From assembly GCA_029262775.1 (NCBI GenBank), contig JAJCYR010000057.1, positions 1-57,998 on the forward strand: a DNA stretch of 57,998 nucleotides. The letters run 5' to 3'. The first letter of the stretch is position 1. Each line of letters starts with the position of its first letter. Source of the DNA: Bacteroidota bacterium (GTDB lineage Bacteria > Bacteroidota > Rhodothermia > Rhodothermales > UBA10348). Under the pieces are notes generated by a model. It had not been told where the DNA came from. It saw nothing but the letters and a program-made list of their open reading frames with translations, and made no database searches. Positions 19,321-27,749 of this stretch are shown here, piece by piece. A program made the position numbers and the translations under genes.

Positions 19321-19370
19321 CACGAAATCTCTGACACGAACGCGGCAGTCCCGGCAGTCCCGGCCGTCCG

Positions 19371-19958
19371 TCAGGATTCCGACAGGGCGTGGGTCACAGA
19401 CTCTTTGAGGGCTGGGATTACGTCGCGCTCAAACCATGGATTGCGCCGAAGCCAGAGGTTGTTGCGGGGGCTTGGATGTGGCAGGGGGAAGCATGAAGGT
19501 ACAAACTCCTGCCACGCCCGAACCGTCTCCGTCAGATTCCGGCGCATGCGCGCGCCCAGGTAATATTGCAGTGCCCACCGGCTGAGCAGCATCGTAACCT
19601 TGACGCCTGACAGGCGACTCAGAATGGGCTCGTGCCACGCAGGTGCACATTCCGGTCGGGGAGGAAGATCACCGGATTTACTCGTCCCCGGGTAGCAGAA
19701 GCCCATGGGTACAATGGCCACGCGCGCGGCATCGTAGAACGCCGCCTTGTCGATCCCCATCCAGTCTCGAAGCCTGTTACCACTCGGGTCATTCCACGGA
19801 ATACCCGTTGCATGTACGCGGCGGCCGGGAGCTTGGCCAATGATCAAAATCCGAGCTGACGTCTCGGCCGCAACTATGGGGCGGGGCTTTTCTGGCAGAT
19901 ACGGCGCACAGAGTGTACATGCGCGCGCGTCGGCCAGGATCCGGTTCAGATCATTCAT
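19371..19958 (-). CDS. Uracil-DNA glycosylase family protein
   Basis: About 195 residues from the ATG at 19958, which overlaps the end of the Rof-like gene by 8 bp; an ATG at 19973 is an alternative and the longer frame to 20054 is unlikely. Motif 1 is LIIGQAPGRRVHATGIPW with NDPSGNRLRDWMG, followed by PMGFCYPGTSKSGDLPPRPE and the C-terminal motif LPHPSPRNNLWL, typical of a UDG-superfamily group widespread in Proteobacteria and Bacteroidota. An N-terminal CTLC pair is present but the four Cys of the iron-sulfur UDG families are not evident. Its role would be removing uracil or related damaged bases; activity of this group is less well established. Confidence 0.85.
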   Translation of the reverse strand: MNDLNRILADARACTLCAPYLPEKPRPIVAAETSARILIIGQAPGRRVHATGIPWNDPSGNRLRDWMGIDKAAFYDAARVAIVPMGFCYPGTSKSGDLPPRPECAPAWHEPILSRLSGVKVTMLLSRWALQYYLGARMRRNLTETVRAWQEFVPSCFPLPHPSPRNNLWLRRNPWFERDVIPALKESVTHALSES

Positions 19959-20190
19959 TGACAGAGAGGACATCGTCGGCCCGAAGGGTGAGTTCGTCAC
20001 GGTTGTCCAGATGGACGACAACCCAGTCTGCCCCATCCCGGGTAAAAACGTCACGAATGATTACCTCACGTTCCCGCCGGTTGCCCTCTCGATCCCGAAA
20101 GACGATCTGGACGGTTTTTCCAAGAACCGCGTGGTGCTCCAGGCGGTCGTGGAATGAACAGTCGATGGGCGTGTAAGGCGTCGCACTCAT
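19951..20190 (-). CDS. Rof/YaeO-like Rho-binding antiterminator family protein
   Basis: The ATG at 20190 overlaps the stop of the DUF427 gene by 4 bp and gives a 79-residue protein; upstream codons to 20289 mirror the DUF427 gene. It starts MSATPYTPIDCSFHDRLE, the characteristic opening of the Rof family (Y-x-P-I-x-C then D-x-LE), followed by a small beta-barrel rich in charged strands (VQIVFRDREGNRRE, DWVVVHLDNRDELTLRADDV). E. coli Rof binds Rho and inhibits termination; whether this homologue does so here is unknown. It sits in an overlapping three-gene operon with DUF427 and the glycosylase. Confidence 0.8.
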   Translation of the reverse strand: MSATPYTPIDCSFHDRLEHHAVLGKTVQIVFRDREGNRREREVIIRDVFTRDGADWVVVHLDNRDELTLRADDVLSVNE

Positions 20191-20600
20191 TGGTTTCGGG
20201 CAATGAGCGAGATGGTCGCCCAGCGCTGATCGAATCCGATATGTCCTTTGAGCATCTCGGAATACGGAAGAGGGTCCTCGTAGGCCCAAGCGGCGCGTTC
20301 AATCTGCTCACCGTCCCCTACGTAGTGAAAATAGGACGCTTCCCCCTTGATGGGGCACGCCGTCGTAAATCCGTCCTCTCTTTTGAAGACTTCCATGCGC
20401 GTGTCTTTCATGGGAATGTAAAAGGTCGGGTTGTACACCGAACGCCCCACTTCTTTGAGCACAAGCGCCTCTTCGGTTTCAGCCACAACTACGCCACCAA
20501 TCCGGACGTGGATGGCGCTCGGATACGGATCGGTGATGTGCCAGTGACCGGCACCGTTCGGGCTTTCCCTGCGTCGGATCAGAATCGGACTATCGGACAT
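20187..20600 (-). CDS. DUF427 family protein
   Basis: A 137-residue soluble protein matching DUF427: HVRIGGVVVAETEEALVLKE, then YNPTFYIPMKDTRME, the conserved TACPIKGEASYFHY with its CP-x-KG core, and the ending AWAYEDPLPYSEMLKGHIGFD. The family has a beta-tent fold and no established biochemical function. It is the first gene of the overlapping DUF427 - Rof-like - glycosylase operon. Confidence 0.9.
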   Translation of the reverse strand: MSDSPILIRRRESPNGAGHWHITDPYPSAIHVRIGGVVVAETEEALVLKEVGRSVYNPTFYIPMKDTRMEVFKREDGFTTACPIKGEASYFHYVGDGEQIERAAWAYEDPLPYSEMLKGHIGFDQRWATISLIARNQ

Positions 20601-20626
20601 GTTTCATCGGGGCGTGCTGGCACGCT

Positions 20627-21658
20627 TTATCTGGATTTCATTTCGTTTACGAGGCGGGCAACAAGCTCCGGATTATTGGGCAGCAACTCGGACGCCGGAA
20701 GGCGCCCAACGAGTTCGGCCCACCGCTCGTCCTGAGCCTGGGCGCGCCGCAGGTAGGGTATGGCTTCCTCCACGTCTCCGTTCCCAACGAGCGTGATGCC
20801 GACCCAGAACGGGGCCTCTCCGTTCGTGGCTTCATCCGGCAGAATGGACATGGCCAGGTCGTACTGCTCAAGGGCCGCGGCCATATCGCCAGCCGTGACG
20901 AAGGCATCGCCCGCATTCATGGCGTTGTAGGCACGCTGCATGCGGACCAGCCGTTTCAGTTCGGCAATGGGCTCAGGATGATCGTCAATGCGCAGGTCAA
21001 ACAGCCGGTCCTGCCACGGTAGACCCGTGCCCTCAGCTTTGGCCACGATGAGCGCCGCCGACTGCTTGCCCCGGATGTCTCCTCCTTCAGCCTGTGCCGC
21101 TTCGAGCGCAGCCATCATGCGGTCGGCCAGGTCGCCCTCAGCGGTTTCGAACGCGCGCGCCATGGCCGGCCATACGGTCTCGCTTTCCATCATGTTGGCC
21201 TGCACCGAGTAGCCGTCACCAACGTGGTGTCCGGCTGCCTGCACTGCGAGGCTGCCCGTGTGGGCGGCGACGCGCCCCGATGCATCGACCATGGCGACCT
21301 GCCGGACGGCTTCACCCGTGTCGGTAGATACGAGCGCCGCGAGCGCCTCCTGTGCCGTACGGCCGGTGCGCATGAGTTCGAGACCAAGCGGGCCGTAGCG
21401 GGAGTCGACAAACGACTGCGTGGCGACTGCGCCCACGCCGGGTTCGACAAAAGGCACAATCGGGCCAACCGAGAACCAGTGGGATTGCACGGCAACGCCG
21501 AGCTCGCCGGTTTCGGCATCGTAGGCCACAATGGAATACGTGGCAACCGGACGCTTGGGGACGTTCTCGAGCGAGCGCACGCCGCTCTGCGCGGCAGACG
21601 TGTCCACGAGAATCAGGACCAGAATCAGGTAGGCAACAACAATATGGAGGCGAGGCAT
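20627..21658 (-). CDS. Secreted DUF1028 Ntn-hydrolase-like protein with TPR-like tail
   Basis: The ATG at 21658 gives MPRLHIVVAYLILVLILVDT as a signal peptide, cut after SAA; an ATG at 21679 is an alternative. The product is 343 residues. Residues about 25-230 are a DUF1028 domain (ATYSIVAYDAETGELGVAVQ, SVGPIVPFVEPGVGAVATQS, AHTGSLAVQAAGHHVGDGYS), a family with an N-terminal-nucleophile hydrolase fold. The C-terminal 110 residues are helical and TPR-like (NAMNAGDAFVTAGDMAAALE, WVGITLVGNGDVEEAIPYLR). It is likely periplasmic; substrate unknown. Confidence 0.88.
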   Translation of the reverse strand: MPRLHIVVAYLILVLILVDTSAAQSGVRSLENVPKRPVATYSIVAYDAETGELGVAVQSHWFSVGPIVPFVEPGVGAVATQSFVDSRYGPLGLELMRTGRTAQEALAALVSTDTGEAVRQVAMVDASGRVAAHTGSLAVQAAGHHVGDGYSVQANMMESETVWPAMARAFETAEGDLADRMMAALEAAQAEGGDIRGKQSAALIVAKAEGTGLPWQDRLFDLRIDDHPEPIAELKRLVRMQRAYNAMNAGDAFVTAGDMAAALEQYDLAMSILPDEATNGEAPFWVGITLVGNGDVEEAIPYLRRAQAQDERWAELVGRLPASELLPNNPELVARLVNEMKSR

Positions 21659-21716
21659 GGCAGTCGGGGGTTTGTTCATTGTTTCGGTGGTACAGCGCGG
21701 TTCATGGCAGCAGCGT

Positions 21717-21749
21717 CACGGTTGCCGGTTCACGGTTGCCGGTTCACGG
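21717..21749. repeat. Short tandem repeat, 14-bp unit
   Basis: Two exact and one partial copy of CACGGTTGCCGGTT lie between the DUF1028 start and the end of the hydrolase gene, overlapping the latter's stop codon. It may have changed the hydrolase C-terminus by a few residues. No function is apparent. Confidence 0.7.
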
Positions 21750-22727
21750 CTGCTGCGGCTCAATCCGCGACAGGAAGGACCGGACAATACCGGCGAATTC
21801 GTCCGGTTTGTCGACCATGGATACGTGGCCGGCACCGGTAATGATTTCGACGCGGGCATCGGGAATGAGGGCGGCAAATTCGTGCATGGTCTCGGGGCGG
21901 GCTTCGTCGAATTCGCCCGCAACAAGCAGCGTCGGGACGCGGATCCTGCCGAGCACGTCCGTTCTATCGTACTCCAGCAGCGTGCCTGTCGCCGTAAACT
22001 CGCTCGGCCCCCACATGGCCTCGTACATCTCCGTATTTCCGTCCACCCCCGCGCATTCCGGCACCTCGCGTGGAGGCTGCTGGTGATACAGGAACCGGGC
22101 GTAAAACGAGTCCGTGGCGGCCAGGTACTCGGGATCGCTGAACGTGCCGGCGGCCTCATGCCGTCGAATGGTCTCCTGCAGATCCTCCGGCAGCTCGCCA
22201 ACAAGGAACGTGGCATCTTCCAGCCAGCGCGGCGTGCTGAGCAGCGGTCCCGCCAGGATGAGCGACTGGAGTCCCCGCGCGGGTGTCGACAGCGCGTACT
22301 CGGCGGCCACCGTACCTCCCCAAGACGAGCCCAGGAGGTGCACCTCGTCCAGGCCCAGGGCCTCCCGCAAGGCGTCAATCTCCGATACGAAGTGGGGCAG
22401 GTTCCAGTAGGAGGTGTCAGCTGGCCGGTCGGACAGCCCCGTTCCGAGCTGGTCATACCGGATGACAGGCCGTTCTGTGATGCGTTCGTCGAGCAGGCCA
22501 AAGTAACAGCTCGTGGATCCCGGACCGCCGTGGATCATGATGAGCGGCGTGCCGGGAGCATTGGCGTGATGCATGTCATAAAAAATCCGCCCGCCGTCGA
22601 CATCTACATATCCGGTGCTGTGATCCGGTTCAGTAGTCGGGGGCGCGCCACAGGCCGCGGCAAACAGCAGGGCGAATAGCGTGGCGAGGGGTGCGGCGAT
22701 GTAACAAGGTGTGCGGTGACAGGTCAT
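21744..22727 (-). CDS. Proline iminopeptidase-like alpha/beta hydrolase, lipoprotein
   Basis: A 327-residue serine hydrolase. A lipoprotein signal (LFALLFAAAC) anchors it in the cell envelope. The oxyanion-hole motif MIHGGPGSTSCYFG, the nucleophile elbow LLGSSWGGTVAAEYAL, the acid region VAGEFDEARPETM and the catalytic His in ITGAGHVSMVDKPDEF are in the order of the S33 proline iminopeptidases. It likely releases N-terminal residues, preferably proline, from short peptides; other ester or amide substrates are possible. It lies between modABC and the DUF1028 gene, 33 bp downstream of modC, so read-through from mod is possible. Confidence 0.87.
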   Translation of the reverse strand: MTCHRTPCYIAAPLATLFALLFAAACGAPPTTEPDHSTGYVDVDGGRIFYDMHHANAPGTPLIMIHGGPGSTSCYFGLLDERITERPVIRYDQLGTGLSDRPADTSYWNLPHFVSEIDALREALGLDEVHLLGSSWGGTVAAEYALSTPARGLQSLILAGPLLSTPRWLEDATFLVGELPEDLQETIRRHEAAGTFSDPEYLAATDSFYARFLYHQQPPREVPECAGVDGNTEMYEAMWGPSEFTATGTLLEYDRTDVLGRIRVPTLLVAGEFDEARPETMHEFAALIPDARVEIITGAGHVSMVDKPDEFAGIVRSFLSRIEPQQP

Positions 22728-22760
22728 GATATTCGTTTGAGTGGCGCTGGGATTGCATCT

Positions 22761-23825
22761 CTAATGTACAACGGCGCCCAGGATGTGCGCGAACACGGCC
22801 AAGCCGGGCTCCAGTTGCAAGGCGCTGACCGTTCTACGGGTCGTGCGCGCCAGAAATTCGGCAGAACCCGACCGAAGGGCAATAATCATGGTCGATACAC
22901 CGCTCGCGACGACATCTCGCACCGTGCACGGCACGACGATGCCGCCGTCCGTCCCAGGTGGTACCGGCGCCCGGGCCAGCATAATCCGGTCGGCATGGAC
23001 CACGAGGCGAAGCGGATAATCCGGCCCATAGGGCCCTCCAGGCACCCAGATGTGCCCATCACCCAGCCGGACGCGCGACATATCTGTTTCGGCGTCGTGT
23101 GCGTCGGCCGTGACATCGACCGGAACCGCGGCGTCGGCGCGGTGGGCGAGTGGACCCGTAAAATCCGTCATGGCCCGGGCGAAAGGCGCGCAGCGTGACG
23201 CGCAGCCCTCGTCAATGAGGACGATGTGGTCTGTGAGGCGAACCACGTCCGCGAGGTCATGGCTCACGAGAACAATCGGGATGTCCCACTCCCTGCGAAT
23301 CTGCATGAGCTGCGACAGTATGCGCTCCTTGCGCTCTGTGTCGAGGCTGGCCAGGGGTTCGTCGAGCAGAAGCAGGCGGGGTGCCGACGCCAGTGCGCGC
23401 GCAATGGCGACGCGCTGGCGTTCTCCGCCCGAAAGGGAGTCCGGGCGCCGGTCCAGGAGCGCATCCAGTTCCATGACGCGCGTGATGTCTGGCAGGTCGG
23501 GTATTCGGTGGCGCTTCATTGCCGCCCTCTTCCCGGCATACGCCAGATTCTGGCGGACGCTGAGGTGCGGGAAGAGGGCTGGATCCTGGAATACGAACCC
23601 GACGCCCCGGCGGTGGGGTGGCACAACGAGGTCCGGCGCCTGCCACGTTTCCTCGCCGAAGGTGATGTGGCATCCCGGATGGGTTTCGAGTCCGGCGAGC
23701 GCGCGAAGCAGCGTGGTTTTTCCGGCGCCTGAAGGGCCAAAGAGCGCGGTGACCCCGTGCTCCGGCCAGGCATCGGACACATCAAGGCGAAAGGCACCCC
23801 GTTGTACGTGTATATCCAGTTTCAT
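22761..23825 (-). CDS. modC: Molybdate ABC transporter ATP-binding protein
   Basis: A 354-residue ABC ATPase. Walker A is GPSGAGKTT at residues 30-38; the signature LSGGERQRVAIARAL, Walker B LLLLDEPLASLD and a switch His (LVSHDLADVV) follow. The C-terminal 100 residues form a MOP/TOBE domain (VPCTVRDVVASGVSTMIIAL), which binds molybdate or tungstate and is diagnostic for ModC. Its ATG overlaps modB by 4 bp. It powers uptake of molybdate for molybdenum-cofactor enzymes. Confidence 0.95.
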   Translation of the reverse strand: MKLDIHVQRGAFRLDVSDAWPEHGVTALFGPSGAGKTTLLRALAGLETHPGCHITFGEETWQAPDLVVPPHRRGVGFVFQDPALFPHLSVRQNLAYAGKRAAMKRHRIPDLPDITRVMELDALLDRRPDSLSGGERQRVAIARALASAPRLLLLDEPLASLDTERKERILSQLMQIRREWDIPIVLVSHDLADVVRLTDHIVLIDEGCASRCAPFARAMTDFTGPLAHRADAAVPVDVTADAHDAETDMSRVRLGDGHIWVPGGPYGPDYPLRLVVHADRIMLARAPVPPGTDGGIVVPCTVRDVVASGVSTMIIALRSGSAEFLARTTRRTVSALQLEPGLAVFAHILGAVVH

Positions 23826-24514
23826 GGAAACACCCGGGCCGCACCCGCCGCGTGCCGGTCATGAAGGTGGTTGTAGGCATAAACGGCAACCAGCATGACG
23901 AGCGATGCGGCCATTAGGACGAGTGACAGGGCGTGGGCACTGGCGTAGTCGAGCCTTTCCACATGGTCATACACGGCGATCGATGCTACGCGCGTGACCC
24001 CCGGAATATTGCCACCGATCATGAGTACGACGCCGAATTCTCCAACGGTATGCGCGAACCCGAGGACCGATGCCGTAACAAAGCCGGGGCGTGCAAGAGG
24101 CAGGGCGACGGTGAAAAAACGGTCCAGCGGGCCGGCGCCGAGCGTGGCTGCCACGTCGAGCGGTGTGCGACCGGCCGCGCGGAAGGCGTTCTGTAGGGGC
24201 TGTACCACAAAGGGAAGCGAATACAGGGCCGATCCAATGACGAGTCCGGGAAAAGTGAACGCCAGGGACGGCTCGGCGAGGAGGGTGCCAAGGGGTCCCC
24301 GGGGCCCCAGAAGGAGCAGCAGGTAGAAGCCAAGTACGGTCGGCGGAAGCACGAGAGGCAGGGCCACGACGGCTTCCAGTACAACACGAAACGGAGACCG
24401 GGAGCGCGCCATGAACCAGGCAAGCGGCGTGCCGACAAGCAGCAGAATGCCGGTCGTTACGACGGCAAGCCGGAGCGTCAGCGTGAGGGCAGTCATGTCG
24501 GCCGGCGTCAGCAT
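23822..24514 (-). CDS. modB: Molybdate ABC transporter permease
   Basis: A 230-residue integral membrane protein with five to six hydrophobic segments. The permease loop motif (PLDVAATLGAGPLDRFFTVALPL, with the conserved EAA-type A-x-x-x-GA) and FAHTVGEFGVVLMIGGNIPG, highly conserved in ModB, are present. It is coupled to modC by a 4-bp overlap and lies 9 bp downstream of modA, forming the standard modABC operon. Confidence 0.95.
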   Translation of the reverse strand: MLTPADMTALTLTLRLAVVTTGILLLVGTPLAWFMARSRSPFRVVLEAVVALPLVLPPTVLGFYLLLLLGPRGPLGTLLAEPSLAFTFPGLVIGSALYSLPFVVQPLQNAFRAAGRTPLDVAATLGAGPLDRFFTVALPLARPGFVTASVLGFAHTVGEFGVVLMIGGNIPGVTRVASIAVYDHVERLDYASAHALSLVLMAASLVMLVAVYAYNHLHDRHAAGAARVFP

Positions 24515-24523
24515 GGCGCAGTG

Positions 24524-25306
24524 TCAGGGCGTCTCGTATCCGTGGGCACGCATGATACGGCGTGCCGCAGGTGTTCGCATCCACCCGAAAAAAGAACGGG
24601 CGGCAGGATTCCCGGAGAGGAGCACCATATGTTGGTCAATAGGGGCGTGGAGCGAGTCGGGAATGATCCAAAGGCCTTGGGAGCCGTCGGCCTGGAAATG
24701 GCCGGAGCTGTCCGAGTGGAGAACGCCGGCGTGGATGAGGCTGGAGAGGGCAACGAATCCGCGGTGGGCATGACCGGTGGCGACGAATGTGAAGGCCTGC
24801 GAAACACTTTCGCCGAATACGAGGCCGTTGGGGGGAGGCGACCACCAGGAGGTGTCCTGCCAGAGTGGGGCGCTGGAGAGCACGTCGAGGGCCGCGGCTC
24901 CATAGGGTGCTGTTTCGGGGTTGGCGAGGGCGGTCCGACCGGGTTTGGGACTTCGGGACGGAGACCAGAGCGCGAGCCGTCCGGTTGCGTACGGGCGGCG
25001 ATCCAGTGCCAGGTGGTCAAGAAGAGCCGGGCGTAGCGTATCGGCAGCCAGGAAGAGATGGAACGGGGCTCCGGCTTCGATCTGCGCATAGAGTTTGCCG
25101 GTCGATCCGCTCGTCAGTGTGGCAGTGTAGCCGGTTTCGCGTTGCCAGGAATCGGTCAATATTTCAATGGTGGGCATGAAGTTGCTGGCAACAGCGACAT
25201 GCGCCTCAATCGCGTGGTCGGGATCTTCGCCCGGTGGCCTGTTGCATGCCGAACCGGTCAGGATCAACAACGTGACAAGAACATGGTATGGAGTGAGTGG
25301 CTTCAC
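24524..25306 (-). CDS. modA: Molybdate-binding lipoprotein
   Basis: A 260-residue solute-binding protein. The N-terminus has a lipobox (LILTGSAC), so it is membrane-anchored instead of free in the periplasm. ModA motifs are VAVASNFMPTIEILTDSWQ, TLTSGSTGKLYAQIEAGAP (oxyanion-binding Ser) and PFHLFLAADTLRPALLDH. First gene of modABC. Its 100-bp upstream region is shared with the divergent membrane protein gene and contains three direct repeats. Confidence 0.93.
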   Translation of the reverse strand: MKPLTPYHVLVTLLILTGSACNRPPGEDPDHAIEAHVAVASNFMPTIEILTDSWQRETGYTATLTSGSTGKLYAQIEAGAPFHLFLAADTLRPALLDHLALDRRPYATGRLALWSPSRSPKPGRTALANPETAPYGAAALDVLSSAPLWQDTSWWSPPPNGLVFGESVSQAFTFVATGHAHRGFVALSSLIHAGVLHSDSSGHFQADGSQGLWIIPDSLHAPIDQHMVLLSGNPAARSFFGWMRTPAARRIMRAHGYETP

Positions 25307-25344
25307 GTCAGGAGTAACACGTATTTTTTATGCAACGCAACCTG

Positions 25345-25386
25345 GGCACAACATAACCCCGGCACAACATAACCTCGGACAACATG
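25345..25386. repeat. Three direct repeats with 16-bp spacing in the modA upstream region
   Basis: GGCACAACATAACC occurs at 25345-25358 and 25361-25374, and a shorter version GGACAACATG at 25377-25386. The regular 16-bp period between divergent modA and membrane-protein genes suggests an operator array or a replication-slippage product; the last unit ends 20 bp before the plus-strand ATG. Confidence 0.6.
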
Positions 25387-25406
25387 TCGCAATACACCCC
25401 ATCTCC

Positions 25407-25832
25407 ATGATTACAGCAATGCTCGATGCCGGAATGGCCGTACTGATCTGGCTGGTGCAGATCCTCATCTATCCGTCGTTCCGGACACAGCGCGTGGAAG
25501 GGTTTGCGTTCTGGCACGCTGTCTACACGCAGCGCATGGGGTACATCGTGGGGCCGCTCATGCTGTTCCAGGCCACGTTCCATGCGGTGGCCTGGCGCGG
25601 CGTGGCCCTCAAGAGCGGACTCCTGTCGTGGCCCACAGCGCTGCACTCCACGTCCCTTCTGCTCATTCTGACTGCCTGGCTGGTTACCGCTTTTGTGAGC
25701 GTGCCGTATCACCGCACGCTGAGTACGACCGGGTACAGTACGCACGTCATTGAGCGGCTCATCCAAACGAACTGGTGGCGTACCGGACTGTGGACGACGG
25801 TGGCGGCGCTCCAGTTTTTAGAAGCGTGTTGA
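25407..25832 (+). CDS. Small integral membrane protein of unknown function
   Basis: The ATG at 25407 gives 141 residues; the open frame to 25167 overlaps modA and is not coding. Four hydrophobic segments are visible: AGMAVLIWLVQILIYPSF, MGYIVGPLMLFQATFHAV, LHSTSLLLILTAWLVTAF, and a weaker final one. Conserved-looking features are the WLVQILIYPSF opening, a VPYHRTLSTTGYS loop and the TNWWRTGLWT end, which recall a family of small uncharacterised DoxX/DUF1772-like membrane proteins. It is divergent from modA, but nothing ties it to molybdate. Confidence 0.75.
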   Translation: MITAMLDAGMAVLIWLVQILIYPSFRTQRVEGFAFWHAVYTQRMGYIVGPLMLFQATFHAVAWRGVALKSGLLSWPTALHSTSLLLILTAWLVTAFVSVPYHRTLSTTGYSTHVIERLIQTNWWRTGLWTTVAALQFLEAC

Positions 25833-25853
25833 AAAACCATCACACACCCTTCT

Positions 25854-25876
25854 AATGTAACTTTTATTGTTACATT
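25854..25876. terminator. Hairpin terminator between convergent genes
   Basis: AATGTAAC, a T-rich 7-base loop, and GTTACATT form an 8-bp stem flanked by T/A-rich sequence. It lies between the convergent membrane protein gene and the lipoprotein gene at 25877, whose stop codon directly follows. The stem is weak (A/T-rich) compared with the terminators at 8792 and 14437. Confidence 0.55.
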
Positions 25877-26617
25877 TCAAAACCACACAAACGGCACGTG
25901 GTGACTTCTGAGGCTGCTCTGGCCTGAAAAAATGAGTGCCAGACGGTAGGAGGCCCCGCTCGTCAACGCGGGTGATTGAAACGTGTACGATACCTGTTCT
26001 CCGGCGTCCGCTGAGGTCGCCTGTGGACCGGGGACGACAGGTTCATTCTGTTCAGGGTCGTTGGGCAGTATCTCCATGCCGTACAGGTGGGGCGCATTGG
26101 GAGCCGTCCAGGAAACCGCCAGATCGTCACCGCTCCGGGTCAATGACACGTTTTTGGGGCGGCCCAGGATGCGCTGTTCAAATTGACGGTCCACCTCAAT
26201 AATTTCTGCCGATGCCAGTTCGACCTCAAAGCGATATGTGCCCGACGGCGCTTTGGTCCCGAACCGGTCCAGGTCGTGCTTGACCCAGCGGAGTATGCCG
26301 GCTCCGGGACGAAAGTCCTCCTCCAGAGCCGTCTGTCTGCCGTCCGGCCAATGCGCGGTGACCCGGGATATGTTTCGGTCTTCCGGGCGGGCTTCTTCAA
26401 GGTTCAGGACGAATTCGGGGTATATACCGTCCCGCTCCGGATTGTCGGGATCCTGCACGATATTGTTGAGGACGTTCGGATTGAACGTTTCCAGCCGGGA
26501 AGGGGCACTGTTGTCGGTGACACGGTCTCCGTTCGAGCCCGAATCACAGGCACTGGCTGCAAGCATCACAGCAAGAACGCTTGCTACATGGAATATGACG
26601 AGGCGAGTTGTAAGCAT
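25877..26617 (-). CDS. Lipoprotein of unknown function with fibronectin-like C-terminus
   Basis: A 246-residue lipoprotein (lipobox LAASAC). The middle (VTAHWPDGRQTALEEDFRPG, PSGTYRFEVELASAEIIEVD) and the C-terminal part (LAVSWTAPNAPHLYGMEILP, ALTSGASYRLALIFSGQSSL) read like two beta-sandwich modules, the second resembling fibronectin type III. No enzymatic motif is visible. It follows the Vgb-like gene by 48 bp on the same strand, so co-transcription is possible. Confidence 0.75.
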   Translation of the reverse strand: MLTTRLVIFHVASVLAVMLAASACDSGSNGDRVTDNSAPSRLETFNPNVLNNIVQDPDNPERDGIYPEFVLNLEEARPEDRNISRVTAHWPDGRQTALEEDFRPGAGILRWVKHDLDRFGTKAPSGTYRFEVELASAEIIEVDRQFEQRILGRPKNVSLTRSGDDLAVSWTAPNAPHLYGMEILPNDPEQNEPVVPGPQATSADAGEQVSYTFQSPALTSGASYRLALIFSGQSSLRSHHVPFVWF

Positions 26618-26665
26618 ATCTCTGGGAGCGGTTTGCAGGGACTTGCGTTACGGCGGGGGCTTGCG

Positions 26666-27718
26666 TTACGGCAGTGTGGCGCGGCCCACCGTATTGGCGT
26701 CGGTTCCGAACCAGATGGCACCGGCAGCCGGGTCAAGGTACATGTGGCGTACAGTGCCACCGCCACTGGGAACGGCCGTGGCGTGCTCAAATGTCTCCGT
26801 GGCCGTGTTGAATGCCGTGAAGAGATTGGGATCGACACCGGTTTCCACAAACCAGACGCGGTCCAGGCTGTCCACCTCCATGGCGTAGGGGCGGGCGTTT
26901 TCACCGGATGGCATTTTCCACTCGTTATAGGATGCATCGGCAGGGTCGTACACGCCCAGGTAGCCGCGGGTGTAATCTGCTACCCAGACCCGGTCGTCCG
27001 ATGTGACGACCAGGCGGCGGGGACGCGCGTCTTCGCTGGGCAACTCGATTTCAACGAGTTCCATGGCTTCCGTATCCACGCGGGCAATTTTATTCGTGCC
27101 GAAGAGCGCAATCCATGGGGTGCCCCTGGAGTCAAGCCAGATGCCATACGGCCGGGCGCTCTCTGTAGCGGCAGGCATGAGTGCCACCTCGCCGGTATCT
27201 GTGTTCAGGTGGCCGACCATATTGGAACCCTGGAGCGTAAACCAAATGTTACCGTCGGAGGCCCATACGAGCGTGTGGGGGTCGCGGGCTTCCGGGATGG
27301 GCATTTCGTATTTCGTGATATCGCCCGTTGCGGGATCGAGCTTGCCGATATGGGCGCGGCGGTTGCCCGCGTACCAGACCATCCCGTCCGCGTCTACAAT
27401 CAGGTTGTGGGGACCGGCGCCGTCGCCGAGGTCATAGCGGGTCATGTCACCCGTTTCCGGATCCAGAACGGCCACGTACCCGTCACGCTGGCCGCAGAAC
27501 CAGACTCGGCCGTCGGGGGCTACGTAAGGATCGCGTGGGCGGGAGTTCCCCCATTCGACGTCCCATTCTTCAATGACGAGCGAGGTCGGCGTGGCATAGG
27601 TTTCCGAGCTATTCTGCGACGAGTCGCTGGGTGCGTTGGAGCCGTCCTGGCCGCCACAACCGGTGGTGAACATGAGCAGAAATCCCAGCAGAAACGCAAC
27701 AGGGGAGAGAGACTTCAT
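26666..27718 (-). CDS. Vgb-like (virginiamycin B lyase-type) beta-propeller lipoprotein
   Basis: The ATG at 27718 gives a lipoprotein signal (FLLGFLLMFTTGC) and 350 residues; the longer frame to 27994 overlaps the neighbouring gene. The body has seven propeller units of about 40 residues with the pattern APDGRVWFCGQRDGYVAVLD, DADGMVWYAGNRRAHIGKLD, ASDGNIWFTLQGSNMVGHLN, DSLDRVWFVETGVDPNLF. This is the Vgb/streptogramin-lyase-like propeller. True Vgb is cytosolic and opens the streptogramin ring with a His and Mg-binding Glu; membrane anchoring here suggests another, unknown role. Confidence 0.85.
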   Translation of the reverse strand: MKSLSPVAFLLGFLLMFTTGCGGQDGSNAPSDSSQNSSETYATPTSLVIEEWDVEWGNSRPRDPYVAPDGRVWFCGQRDGYVAVLDPETGDMTRYDLGDGAGPHNLIVDADGMVWYAGNRRAHIGKLDPATGDITKYEMPIPEARDPHTLVWASDGNIWFTLQGSNMVGHLNTDTGEVALMPAATESARPYGIWLDSRGTPWIALFGTNKIARVDTEAMELVEIELPSEDARPRRLVVTSDDRVWVADYTRGYLGVYDPADASYNEWKMPSGENARPYAMEVDSLDRVWFVETGVDPNLFTAFNTATETFEHATAVPSGGGTVRHMYLDPAAGAIWFGTDANTVGRATLP

Positions 27719-27749
27719 GGCAATTGGGGGTTTGGGTGTCAACAGATCT

